Positions 16,057-22,861 of a stretch of DNA of 22,861 bases are shown here, piece after piece. Source of the DNA: JBGPEQ01 sp035518775 (GTDB lineage Bacteria; Pseudomonadota; Alphaproteobacteria; Dongiales; Dongiaceae); contig DATIXH010000286.1 of the NCBI GenBank assembly GCA_035518775.1, forward strand, positions 1-22,861, written 5' to 3'. The notes under the pieces are model-generated. The model did no database searches. It was not told where the DNA came from and was given only the letters and a program-made list of their open reading frames with translations. The position numbers and the translations under genes were made by a program. The first letter of the stretch is position 1. Each line of letters begins with the position of its first letter.

Positions 16057-16995
16057 TCATTCCGGCGGCGGTTGTGCGCCGGTTCGTTCGACGATGAGGC
16101 GGTAGTGCTCGGGCCGCCGGTGGGCGGCAAAGTTGAAGATATCGTTCTTGTAGCGGTAACCGAAGTCGAGGTCGCAGCGGCGCACGCAGAGTTCGTCCTC
16201 GTAGCCGTGGCACATCGCGACGATCTCGCCGGAGGGCGCGATGATCGCGCTCTGCCCGATCATGTGATAGCCCTCCTCGAAGCCGCATTTGGCGGCGCCG
16301 ATCACCCAGGTGCCGTTCTGGTAGGCGCCGGCCTGCATCACCAGGTGGTTGTGGAACAGCTCCAGCGAATCGAGATCGAACGTGTCGCCGAGACCGACCG
16401 GCGAGTTGTAGCCGAGCATGATCATCTCGACGCCCTGCAGCCCCATGACGCGGTAGGTCTCGGGCCAGCGCCGGTCGTTGCAGATGCACATCCCCATTAT
16501 CCCGCCGAAGGCGCGGAACACGCCGAAGCCGAGATCGCCGACCTCGAAATAGTGCTTCTCCAGATGCTGACCCTGCCGCCCTGCGATCGCGTCGGCCGTG
16601 CCCGGCAGATGGATCTTCCGATACTTGCCGCCGATGCGCCCGCTCTTGTCCACGAGGATGCTGGTGTTGAAGCGCCGCTTGCGCCCGCCCTCGGTGACCA
16701 GCTCGGCATAGCCGAGGTGGAATCCGATCCCCAGCCGCTGCGCCTCCTCGAACAGTGGCCGCGTCTCGGCGCCGGGCATCTCGCGCTCGTAGAAGGAGTC
16801 GATCTCCGCCTCGTCGCTCAGCACCCAGCGCGGGAAGAACGTCGTCAGCGCCAGTTCGGGATAAACGATCAGGTCGCAGCCCATGCCGTGCGCCTGCCGC
16901 ATCAGCGCGAGCAGGCGGCGCACCACCTGCGGGCGGGTCTCGGCGCGGGCGATCGGCCCCAGCTGCGCGCAGCCGACCGTCACGAAACGCGGCAT
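16057..16995 (-). CDS. N-carbamoyl-D-amino acid hydrolase (D-carbamoylase, nitrilase superfamily)
   Basis: This 312-residue cytoplasmic amidase removes the carbamoyl group from N-carbamoyl-D-amino acids, giving the D-amino acid, CO2 and ammonia. The nitrilase triad is Glu47 (VYPELALTTFFPRW), Lys127 (GKYRKIHLPG) and Cys172 (CICNDRRWPETYR), the same spacing I recall for the Agrobacterium enzyme. Shared D-carbamoylase stretches include GPIARAETR, DEAEIDSFYEREMPG and RRFNTSILVDKSG. Stretches at about 133-143 and 199-211 look different from that enzyme. The frame opens 47 codons earlier (17136), but that extension is Arg-rich and unlike the family. The ATG at 16995 follows GGAGGAGGAG and gives the normal start. 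It is the first gene of the four-gene operon and is divergent from the SBP_bac_5 transporter. The fallback reading is a beta-ureidopropionase-like amidase. Confidence 0.92.
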   Translation of the reverse strand: MPRFVTVGCAQLGPIARAETRPQVVRRLLALMRQAHGMGCDLIVYPELALTTFFPRWVLSDEAEIDSFYEREMPGAETRPLFEEAQRLGIGFHLGYAELVTEGGRKRRFNTSILVDKSGRIGGKYRKIHLPGTADAIAGRQGQHLEKHYFEVGDLGFGVFRAFGGIMGMCICNDRRWPETYRVMGLQGVEMIMLGYNSPVGLGDTFDLDSLELFHNHLVMQAGAYQNGTWVIGAAKCGFEEGYHMIGQSAIIAPSGEIVAMCHGYEDELCVRRCDLDFGYRYKNDIFNFAAHRRPEHYRLIVERTGAQPPPE

Positions 16996-17027
16996 CTCCT
17001 CCTCCGGGCGTTTTCTCGTTGGTGCGC

Positions 17028-17057
17028 AGCCTAGCGCGGCGACCGGCGTCGAGGCAA
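17028..17057 (-). promoter_or_regulatory. Candidate promoter for the carbamoylase-hydantoinase operon
   Basis: Read on the - strand, TTGCCT (17057-17052) and TAGGCT (17033-17028) are separated by 18 bases, which puts a start site about 25 bases before the ATG at 16995. Each box matches consensus at only about half of its positions, so this is a candidate. Confidence 0.3.
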
Positions 17058-17061
17058 CGCG

Positions 17062-17090
17062 TTGACGATGCCGCGGGCGCTCGTTAGCGT
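17062..17090 (+). promoter_or_regulatory. Candidate promoter for the SBP_bac_5 transporter operon
   Basis: TTGACG (17062-17067) matches the -35 consensus at five of six bases and is followed after 17 bases by TAGCGT (17085-17090), a weaker -10. Transcription would start near 17097, at the edge of the dyad at 17100-17120 and about 70 bases before the binding-protein ATG. Confidence 0.4.
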
Positions 17091-17099
17091 GCGGTATTC

Positions 17100-17120
17100 T
17101 TCGTGCATGCTCCGCACGAA
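17100..17120. promoter_or_regulatory. 21-bp dyad at the predicted start of the transporter operon, candidate operator
   Basis: TTCGTGC (17100-17106), a 7-base spacer and GCACGAA (17114-17120) form a perfect 7-bp inverted repeat. It begins about 10 bases after the candidate -10 box of the transporter operon, where a repressor would block transcription. The regulator is not in the window. Confidence 0.38.
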
Positions 17121-17165
17121 CGCGAGTCCGGCTCAACGGACCGCGATATCGGGAGGCCTAACGCC

Positions 17166-18758
17166 ATGATCTCTGGAAATCGCTCCGGCTCCGTCTTGCG
17201 CGCTCTGCTGCTGGCGGGCGCTCTGTTCGCGGCTGCCCAGATCGCTGGCAGCGCTGCCCACGCCGCCGGCAAGGACACGCTCGTCGTCGCCTCCGGCGCC
17301 GAGGCCGTGACGCTCGATCCCGGCGTTTCCTTCGACGGCCAGTCCCCGCTCATCTGGCGCGGCGTCTACGAGTCGCTGCTGCAGTACAAGGGCGGCACGC
17401 TGGAGATCGTGCCGGCGCTGGCCGAGAGCTACGACATCTCGGCGGACCGCCTGACCTACACCTTCAAGATCCGCAAGGGCATCAAGTTCACGGACGGCGA
17501 GCCGCTGAACGCCGCCGCCGTGAAGTTCAACATCGAGCGCCAGATCGCCGTGAAGCAGGGCATAGCGTACGCGCTCGCGCCCATCGCCAGCACCGAGACG
17601 CCCGACGACAGCACGGTCGTGATCAAGCTCACTACGCCGTCCGACAGCTTCCTCTCCGCCTTCGCCGGCATGTACACGGTGAAGCTGATCTCGCCCAAGG
17701 CGATCAAGGACAATCAGAAGGACGGCGACTGGGGCCAGGCCTATCTGCGCGATCACATGGTCGGCACCGGCCCCTACATGCTCGACTCCTACACCCAGTC
17801 GCAGCAGGCTGTCCTCAAGCGCAACCCCGACTACTGGCAGGGCTGGGACGGCAACCATTTCGACCGCGTGATCATCAAATACATCCAGGAGCCCAGCACC
17901 GAGCGGCTGCTGCTCGAGCAGGGCGAGATCGACGTCGGCCTCTTCCTGCCCGACGACGTCGTGGAGTCGATGGACGGCAAGCCCGGGATCACCGTCACCA
18001 ACGTGCCCTCGCTGAACCTCTACTACATCGTGCTGAACTGCAAGAAGGGCCCGACAGCCGATCCCAAGGTGCGCCAGGCCATCGCCTACGGCTTCAACTA
18101 CGACGCCTTCATCAACGACATGCTGCGGGGCAAGGCGAAGCAGGCGCGCGGACCGATCCCCAGCACCTTCGTCGGCTTCAACGCCGACGTGGCGCAGTAC
18201 AAGTATGATCCCGCGAAGGCCAAGCAGCTGCTAGCCGAGGCCGGCCATCCCAACGGCGGCTTCACCATCAACTACACCTACGAGACCGGCTACTGGTGGA
18301 AGCGCCCGCTCGGCGAGCTCTTTCAGAGCAACATGAAGGACCTCGGCATCGACGTGCAGATCCAGGAGCTGTCGGCCTCGGCCTGGGCCGGCCTGCTGTC
18401 GAATCCGGAGACCGCCGACCATGCCTTCGGTCTGGTCTGGTGGCCGACCCTGGCCTCGCCCTACGACTACATGTGGTCGATCTTTGCCACCGGTGCCCAG
18501 GGCAGCGCGGCCTACAACTGGGGCTACTACTCGAACCCGAAGCTCGATGGGCTGCTCGACAAGGCGACCGCCGAGCCCGACGAGGCCAAGCGCATGGCGA
18601 TGTACGGCGAGGCCCAGAAGATCCTGGTCGAGGAGTCGCCCGCCCTCTACGTCTATGAGAAGAACTACCGGCTGCCGATGCGCGACAACCTCAAGGGCTT
18701 CGTGTTCAACGGCGTGAACATCGAGACGCTCGATTTCTACGCCTTGCACAAGGAGTAG
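17166..18758 (+). CDS. Extracellular solute-binding protein of a peptide/nickel-type ABC transporter (SBP_bac_5)
   Basis: This is a 530-residue periplasmic binding protein of the DppA/OppA/NikA type. A Sec signal peptide covers about residues 1-33 (hydrophobic RALLLAGALFAAAQIAG, cleavage near AAHA-AGK), with no lipobox cysteine, so the mature protein is soluble. Family marks are YESLLQYKGG followed by PALAESYDIS, the FKIRKGIKFTDGEPLNAAAV segment, and DPKVRQAIAYGFNYDAF about two thirds of the way along. The frame opens at 17103, but the ATG at 17166 follows GGGAGG at a good distance and starts a proper signal peptide. It is the first gene of the permease operon and divergent from the hydantoinase operon, suggesting it captures the substrate or a precursor for those enzymes. 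The family also binds dipeptides, sugars, opines and nickel, so the ligand is open. Confidence 0.92.
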   Translation: MISGNRSGSVLRALLLAGALFAAAQIAGSAAHAAGKDTLVVASGAEAVTLDPGVSFDGQSPLIWRGVYESLLQYKGGTLEIVPALAESYDISADRLTYTFKIRKGIKFTDGEPLNAAAVKFNIERQIAVKQGIAYALAPIASTETPDDSTVVIKLTTPSDSFLSAFAGMYTVKLISPKAIKDNQKDGDWGQAYLRDHMVGTGPYMLDSYTQSQQAVLKRNPDYWQGWDGNHFDRVIIKYIQEPSTERLLLEQGEIDVGLFLPDDVVESMDGKPGITVTNVPSLNLYYIVLNCKKGPTADPKVRQAIAYGFNYDAFINDMLRGKAKQARGPIPSTFVGFNADVAQYKYDPAKAKQLLAEAGHPNGGFTINYTYETGYWWKRPLGELFQSNMKDLGIDVQIQELSASAWAGLLSNPETADHAFGLVWWPTLASPYDYMWSIFATGAQGSAAYNWGYYSNPKLDGLLDKATAEPDEAKRMAMYGEAQKILVEESPALYVYEKNYRLPMRDNLKGFVFNGVNIETLDFYALHKE

Positions 18759-18792
18759 CGGCGCGGTCGTGCGGGCGGCCTGAGCGCAGGGA

Positions 18793-19821
18793 ATGGCGAG
18801 GTACATCCTCCGGCGCCTGCTGCTGATGGTGATCGTCCTGCTGGGGATGAGCGTGATCACCTTCGCGCTCACCCATCTGGTGCCCGGCAATCCGGCGCGC
18901 CTGCTGGCGGGGCAGCACGCGACGCAGGAGCAGGTCGCGGCCGTGGCGAAGCTCTACGGCCTCGACCGTCCCGTGGTCGAGCAGTACGTCATCTATGTCG
19001 GCGGCCTCTTCCGCGGCGATCTCGGTATGTCCCTGACGACGCGGCGGCCGGTCGCCGCCGACCTGCGTCAGTACCTGCCGGCCACGATCGAGCTCACGAC
19101 AGCGGCGATCCTGCTGGTCATCGGCCTCGGGCTGCCGACGGGCATGCTGGCCGCCATCCGCCGCGGCCGCCCGCTCGACCATCTCATCCGCGTCTCCACG
19201 GTCGCCGGCGTGTCCATGCCGATCTTCTGGTTCGGCATCGTCCTGCAGATCGTCTTCTACCGGAACCTGCAGCTGCTGCCGATCGGCGGCCGCCTCGGCA
19301 TCATCGATATCGAGCCGCCGCGAGTCACCGGCGCCTACGTGATCGATACGCTGCTCGCCGGAGATTTCGGCACCTTCCTCTCCGCCCTCGCGCATCTGAT
19401 CCTGCCGGCCGCAACCTTGGCCGCCGGCAGCGTCGCCGTCGTGACGCGCATGATGCGGGCCTCGGCGATCGAGCTGCTCGATGCCGACCATGTCCGGCAG
19501 GCGCGCGCCAAGGGGCTGACCGAGCCGATCGTCCTCGGCCGGCACGTCTTCCGCAACGCGCTCATCCCGACCACGACGGTGATCGGCCTCCAGGTCGGCA
19601 CGCTGCTCGCGGGCAACGTGCTGACGGAAGTGGTATTCAACTGGCCCGGCATCGGCCTCTATGCCGTGAACGCCATCCGCTACCTCGACTACGCCGCCAT
19701 CATGGGCGTCACACTCACCGTCTCCGTCATATACGTCTTCGTCAATCTGCTCGTCGACATCGCCTACGTCCTGCTGGACCCGCGCATCTCCTATGCGTCG
19801 GCGCGGAGCGCCGGCGGGTGA
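18793..19821 (+). CDS. Peptide/nickel-type ABC transporter permease, DppB-like
   Basis: This is a 342-residue inner-membrane permease of the DppB/OppB/NikB type, full length. The N-terminus is standard (MARYILRRLLLMVIVLLGMS, then FALTHLVPGNPAR). About six membrane segments are present. The EAA coupling loop is VRQARAKGLTEPIVLGRHVFRNALIP (shortened: VRQARAKGL and HVFRNALIP), near residues 236-259, followed by the conserved LLAGNVLTEVVFNWPGIGLY. It begins 34 bp after the binding-protein gene and ends in a 4-bp overlap with the next permease, so translation is probably coupled. It should form the membrane channel together with that DppC-like partner. Confidence 0.93.
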   Translation: MARYILRRLLLMVIVLLGMSVITFALTHLVPGNPARLLAGQHATQEQVAAVAKLYGLDRPVVEQYVIYVGGLFRGDLGMSLTTRRPVAADLRQYLPATIELTTAAILLVIGLGLPTGMLAAIRRGRPLDHLIRVSTVAGVSMPIFWFGIVLQIVFYRNLQLLPIGGRLGIIDIEPPRVTGAYVIDTLLAGDFGTFLSALAHLILPAATLAAGSVAVVTRMMRASAIELLDADHVRQARAKGLTEPIVLGRHVFRNALIPTTTVIGLQVGTLLAGNVLTEVVFNWPGIGLYAVNAIRYLDYAAIMGVTLTVSVIYVFVNLLVDIAYVLLDPRISYASARSAGG

Positions 19822-20708
19822 GCGAGGGCGCGACCACGACCGTCGACGACAGCGTGGCCGCCGGCCGGAGACGGCAGATGCGGCGCCAGCTCCGCCGCCT
19901 CTTCGGCAATCCCCTGAGCGCGATCGGCCTGGCGCTGTCGGGGCTGTTCGTCCTGATGGCTCTGGCCGCGCCGCTGCTGGCGCCGCACGACCCGCTGGCG
20001 ATGGACCCGTCGAACCGGCTGGCCGCGCCGAGCGCGCTGCACTGGTTCGGCACCGACGACGGCGGCCGCGACATCCTCGCGCGCGTCGTCTACGGCACGC
20101 GCTCGTCGCTGCTGACCGCCCTCGGCATCCTGTCGCTGGCGAGCGTGATCGGCACCAGCATCGGCCTCGCTGCCGGTTCTTTCGGCGGCTGGGTCGACGA
20201 GACGCTGATGCGCATCACCGACATGTTCCTGGCCTTTCCCGCGCTGGTGCTGGCGATGGGGCTGGCGGCGGCGCTCGGCCCCAGCCTGTTCAACGCCATG
20301 CTGGCGACGGCCGTGGTCTGGTGGCCCTGGTATGCGCGGCTGGTGCGCGGCCAAGCCCTGCACCTGAAGAACGAAGCGTTCGTCGAGGCCGCTCGCGTCG
20401 CCGGCGCTTCCGGCCTGCGCATCGCCGTGCGCCATATTCTGCGCAACTGCCTGACGCCGATCATCGTGCAGATGAGCCTGGATATCGGCTACGCGATTCT
20501 CACGCTGTCGAGTCTCTCCTTCATCGGCCTCGGCGCCCAGGCGCCGACGCCGGAATGGGGCTCGATGGTCTCGATCGGCCGCGACTACTTTCTCGACCAG
20601 TGGTGGATCGTCACCTTCCCCGGCCTCGCCATCTTCCTCTCGGTGATGGCCTTCAACCTGCTGGGGGACGGCCTGCAGGAGGCGCTGTCGCCGCGCCTGC
20701 GCCGTTGA
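19818..20708 (+). CDS. Peptide/nickel-type ABC transporter permease, DppC-like
   Basis: This is a 296-residue inner-membrane permease of the DppC/OppC type. Marks are an N-terminal cytoplasmic Arg-rich stretch (RRRQMRRQLRRLFGNPLSA), the HWFGTDDGGRDILARVVYGTR loop (in part, near residues 75-95), the EAA loop FVEAARVAGASGLRI and HILRNCLTPIIV (about 192-218), and LSFIGLGAQAPTPEWGSMV near 235. The start is the GTG at 19818, which overlaps the DppB-like stop (GTGA). The 3' end is unusual: its last 56 bp overlap, on the opposite strand, the end of the ATPase gene that should work with it. The C-terminus itself (FNLLGDGLQEALSPRLRR) is normal for the family, so this gene appears intact. Confidence 0.93.
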   Translation: MSEGATTTVDDSVAAGRRRQMRRQLRRLFGNPLSAIGLALSGLFVLMALAAPLLAPHDPLAMDPSNRLAAPSALHWFGTDDGGRDILARVVYGTRSSLLTALGILSLASVIGTSIGLAAGSFGGWVDETLMRITDMFLAFPALVLAMGLAAALGPSLFNAMLATAVVWWPWYARLVRGQALHLKNEAFVEAARVAGASGLRIAVRHILRNCLTPIIVQMSLDIGYAILTLSSLSFIGLGAQAPTPEWGSMVSIGRDYFLDQWWIVTFPGLAIFLSVMAFNLLGDGLQEALSPRLRR

Positions 20709-21738
20709 CCCGCGTCTCCGCGACCGCGTCCGAAAAGTGGCAGGCGACACTGTGGCCACCGCCCACCGTGCGCAGCGGCGGCGCGGCGCTCGTGCACTCA
20801 CCGGGATTGCCGAGGCGCTCGCGCAGCCAGCAGCGCGTGTGGAACGGGCAGCCGGGCGGCGGCGCCGCCGGGCTGGGTACGTCGCCCCTGAGCACGATGC
20901 GGCGGCGCGTGGCCTCGGCGGCCGGATCCGGCAGCGGAACCGCCGACAACAGCGCTACCGTGTAGGGGTGCAGCGGCCGGCGATAGAGCTCCGCCGAGGG
21001 CGCCGACTCCACGATGCGGCCGAGATACATGACGAGGATGCGGTCGCTGATGTGCCGCACGGCCGCGAGGTCGTGGGCGATGAACAGATAGGTCAGCCTG
21101 AAGTCGCGCTGCAGGCGCGCCAGCAGATTGAGGATCTGGGCCTGGATCGAGACGTCGAGCGCGCTGATGGGCTCGTCGGCGACGATGAGTTCGGGATTGA
21201 GCGCAAGCGCGCGGGCGATGCCGACGCGCTGGCGCTGCCCGCCGCTGAACTGATGCGGATAGCGATCGGCCGCCTGTCGCGGCAGCCCAACGACGGCGAG
21301 CAGCTCGCGCACGCGCTCCGCGCGCTCGCGCGTCGTGCCGACGCCATGGATCTGCAGCGGCTCGCCGATGATGGCGCCGATGGCCATGCGCGGATTGAGG
21401 CTGGAGTAGGGATCCTGGAAGATCATTTGCAGGCGTCGGCGCACGCGCCGCAAGGCCGCGCCCTCCAGCGTGGACAGATCCTGGCCGTCCAGTCTGATCG
21501 ATCCGGCCGTCGGGCGGTTCAGGCGGGCGATGGCGCGCCCGGTCGTGCTCTTGCCGCAACCGGATTCGCCGACCAGGCCGACGGTCTCGCCGCGGCCGAT
21601 GTCGAAGCTGACGCCGTCGACCGCGCGCACGGCGCCGATCGATCGGCTGAAGAGAAAGCCCTTGGAGATGCCGAAATGGACCGCGAGGTCGCGGACGCTG
21701 AGCAGCGGCTGATCCCGGCCGGTGGCCGCGGCGCTCAC
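20653..21738 (-). CDS. Peptide/nickel-type ABC transporter ATP-binding protein, DppF-like
   Basis: This is a 361-residue ATPase. Visible are Walker A GESGCGKST (57-65), Q-loop FQDPYSSLNPRM, signature FSGGQRQRVGIARAL, Walker B LIVADEPISALDVSIQ and H-loop FIAHD. The C-terminal oligopeptide-type domain includes LHPYTVALLSAVP and the cysteine set CPFHTRC...C...ACHF; comparable cysteines have been reported to bind a [4Fe-4S] cluster in E. coli Dpp ATPases. After ACHF the protein runs on for about 30 residues of Ala/Pro/Gly-rich sequence, the last 18 antisense to the DppC-like gene, so the native stop may have been lost. The start overlaps the preceding ATPase stop by 4 bp. The protein should energise the DppB/C-like permeases encoded convergently next door. 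Confidence 0.92.
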   Translation of the reverse strand: MSAAATGRDQPLLSVRDLAVHFGISKGFLFSRSIGAVRAVDGVSFDIGRGETVGLVGESGCGKSTTGRAIARLNRPTAGSIRLDGQDLSTLEGAALRRVRRRLQMIFQDPYSSLNPRMAIGAIIGEPLQIHGVGTTRERAERVRELLAVVGLPRQAADRYPHQFSGGQRQRVGIARALALNPELIVADEPISALDVSIQAQILNLLARLQRDFRLTYLFIAHDLAAVRHISDRILVMYLGRIVESAPSAELYRRPLHPYTVALLSAVPLPDPAAEATRRRIVLRGDVPSPAAPPPGCPFHTRCWLRERLGNPGECTSAAPPLRTVGGGHSVACHFSDAVAETRVNGAGAATAPPAGRPPAG

Positions 21739-22793
21739 GGCACGGCCTCCAGTCCCGCCGCGGTGCCCGGCCGCAGAGGCTGGCCGGCGCTCGCTTCCTC
21801 TGCTGTCGCCGGGTTATGGCAGGCCACGCGATGCTTTGCACGAGCGTCAGTTGCATCGCCGCTTCCGCTCGCGGTCGTAAGTGACGGGTTCGCGGTCGAG
21901 CAGACCGGCAGACGCCAGGCGCAGCGGGGCGCGAACGGACATCCGGCGGGCGGCGTCAGCTGATCCGGCGGCGATCCCTCGATGGAGATCAGCTCGCCGC
22001 CGCGCTCCTTATCGAGCCGCGGCAGCGAATGCAGCAGACCGATGGTGTAGGGATGGCGCGGCGCGGCGAACAGGTCCGGCGTCAGCGCCGTCTCGACGAT
22101 GAACCCCGCATACATCACGGCCACCCGCTGCGTCATCTGCGCCACGATGCCGAGATCGTGCGTGATCAGGATCACCGCCGTTCCCCGCTGCCGCGTCAGC
22201 TCGCGGATCAGTTCGAGCACCTGCGCCTGGATCGTCACGTCCAGCGCCGTCGTCGGCTCGTCGGCGATCAGCAGCCGTGGCGCCAGCGCCAGCGCCATGG
22301 CGATCATCACCCGCTGGCGCATGCCGCCGCTCAGCTGATGCGGATGGCGCTGGAGGGTCGCGGCGGGTGCCGGGATGCCGACCGTCTGCAGCAGCTCGAT
22401 CGCGCGCGCCTCCGCGTCCGTCCGCGGCAGCGACTCGTGCGCGCGCAGCGCCTCCGTCAGCTGCCGGCCGATGCTGAGCACCGGATTGAGCGAGGTCATC
22501 GGATCCTGGAACACGATCGCGATGTCGCGGCCGCGCAGCTTGCGCATTGCGCGCGCCGGCATGCCCAGTAGATCGACGTCGCGGAAGAGGATGCGGCCGC
22601 CGGCGATGGTCGCCTGCGTGTGCGGCAGCAGCCGCGTGATCGCCAGGCTGGTGGCGCTCTTGCCGCAGCCGGATTCGCCGACGATGCCGAGCGTCTCCGA
22701 CGCCTCGAGATCGAAGCTCACGCCGTTCACGGCATGAACCGTGCCGTCCTCCGTCTGGAAGCGAACCGACAGGTCCTGCACCGACAGCAGCAT
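21735..22793 (-). CDS. Peptide/nickel-type ABC transporter ATP-binding protein, DppD-like
   Basis: This is a 352-residue ATPase of the DppD/OppD type. It shows Walker A GESGCGKSA (39-47), Q-loop FQDPMTSLNPVL, the DppD-type signature LSGGMRQRVMIAMAL, Walker B LLIADEPTTALDVTIQ and H-loop LITHD. The C-terminal domain includes RHPYTIGLLHSLPRL and the cysteine pattern GCPFAPRC...C...VACH. The ATG at 22793 follows GGGGAGGA about 9 bases upstream. Its stop overlaps the DppF-like start by 4 bp, so the two ATPases are co-translated. Only 68 bp upstream lie in the window, so its promoter, and whether other genes precede it, cannot be seen. It is on the strand opposite to the binding protein and permeases of the same system. 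Confidence 0.93.
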   Translation of the reverse strand: MLLSVQDLSVRFQTEDGTVHAVNGVSFDLEASETLGIVGESGCGKSATSLAITRLLPHTQATIAGGRILFRDVDLLGMPARAMRKLRGRDIAIVFQDPMTSLNPVLSIGRQLTEALRAHESLPRTDAEARAIELLQTVGIPAPAATLQRHPHQLSGGMRQRVMIAMALALAPRLLIADEPTTALDVTIQAQVLELIRELTRQRGTAVILITHDLGIVAQMTQRVAVMYAGFIVETALTPDLFAAPRHPYTIGLLHSLPRLDKERGGELISIEGSPPDQLTPPAGCPFAPRCAWRLPVCSTANPSLTTASGSGDATDARAKHRVACHNPATAEEASAGQPLRPGTAAGLEAVP

Positions 22794-22861
22794 GCGCGGC
22801 GTCCTCCCCGCGCCACGTTAGAGAGCGAAGTGGAGGCAGGGCAAGGCCCCCTTGAAAGGCC

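Noticed and set aside
14268..16097. A 609-codon + strand frame antisense to the hydantoinase gene
   Set aside because: Low-complexity composition (Arg, Ala, Val, Leu, His) and complete overlap with a well-supported gene; shadow frame.
16996..17136. A 47-residue N-terminal extension of the D-carbamoylase
   Set aside because: It is Arg-rich, unlike the family N-terminus, crosses the candidate promoter and dyad, and the ATG at 16995 has a very good ribosome binding site.

Overview
The window is G+C-rich (roughly two thirds by eye), densely packed and bacterial. Gene content (two complete ABC importer systems, an alphaproteobacterial-type patatin / 3-hydroxybutyrate dehydrogenase / acetoacetate decarboxylase cluster, PPK2, D-hydantoinase and D-carbamoylase) suggests a soil- or water-type alphaproteobacterium of the Rhodospirillales/Hyphomicrobiales kind; this taxonomic guess is inference. 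There are no rRNA or tRNA genes, CRISPR arrays, transposases or tandem repeats that I can see.

Region 1 (1-5184, + strand) is a branched-chain amino acid type ABC importer operon: the 3' part of the periplasmic binding protein, the LivH permease, a single protein in which LivM permease and LivG ATPase are fused, the LivF ATPase (overlapping by 8 bp), and then a LysE/RhtB-type amino acid exporter. Region 2 (5185-5627) is the only long stretch without a gene. It holds a perfect 21-bp inverted repeat, a -10-like box and a strong hairpin over the ppk2 stop codon. Region 3 (5628-7780, - strand) carries a patatin-like hydrolase followed by polyphosphate kinase 2. Region 4 (7977-12345, + strand) carries 3-hydroxybutyrate dehydrogenase and acetoacetate decarboxylase as a tight pair, then a PiT phosphate transporter ending in a good terminator hairpin, then a CorA/ZntB-like metal channel. 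Regions 3 and 4 together deal with storage and mobilisation of carbon (PHB or ketone-body type) and phosphate (polyP).

Region 5 (12362-16995, - strand) is a compact four-gene operon: N-carbamoyl-D-amino acid hydrolase, hydantoinase/dihydropyrimidinase, an FrhB-family iron-sulfur flavoprotein and a phytanoyl-CoA-dioxygenase-type Fe(II)/2-oxoglutarate enzyme. Region 6 (17166-22793) is a peptide/nickel-type (SBP_bac_5) ABC importer. Its binding protein and two permeases run divergently from the hydantoinase operon. Its two ATPase genes lie on the opposite strand, convergent with and overlapping the permease gene. The 170-bp divergent region between regions 5 and 6 holds candidate promoters in both directions and a 21-bp dyad.

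The most interesting unit is regions 5 and 6 together: a probable uptake and breakdown system for a cyclic ureide or hydantoin-like compound. It adds two redox enzymes that are not part of the textbook hydantoinase pathway, and the substrate-facing loops of both hydrolases look divergent.
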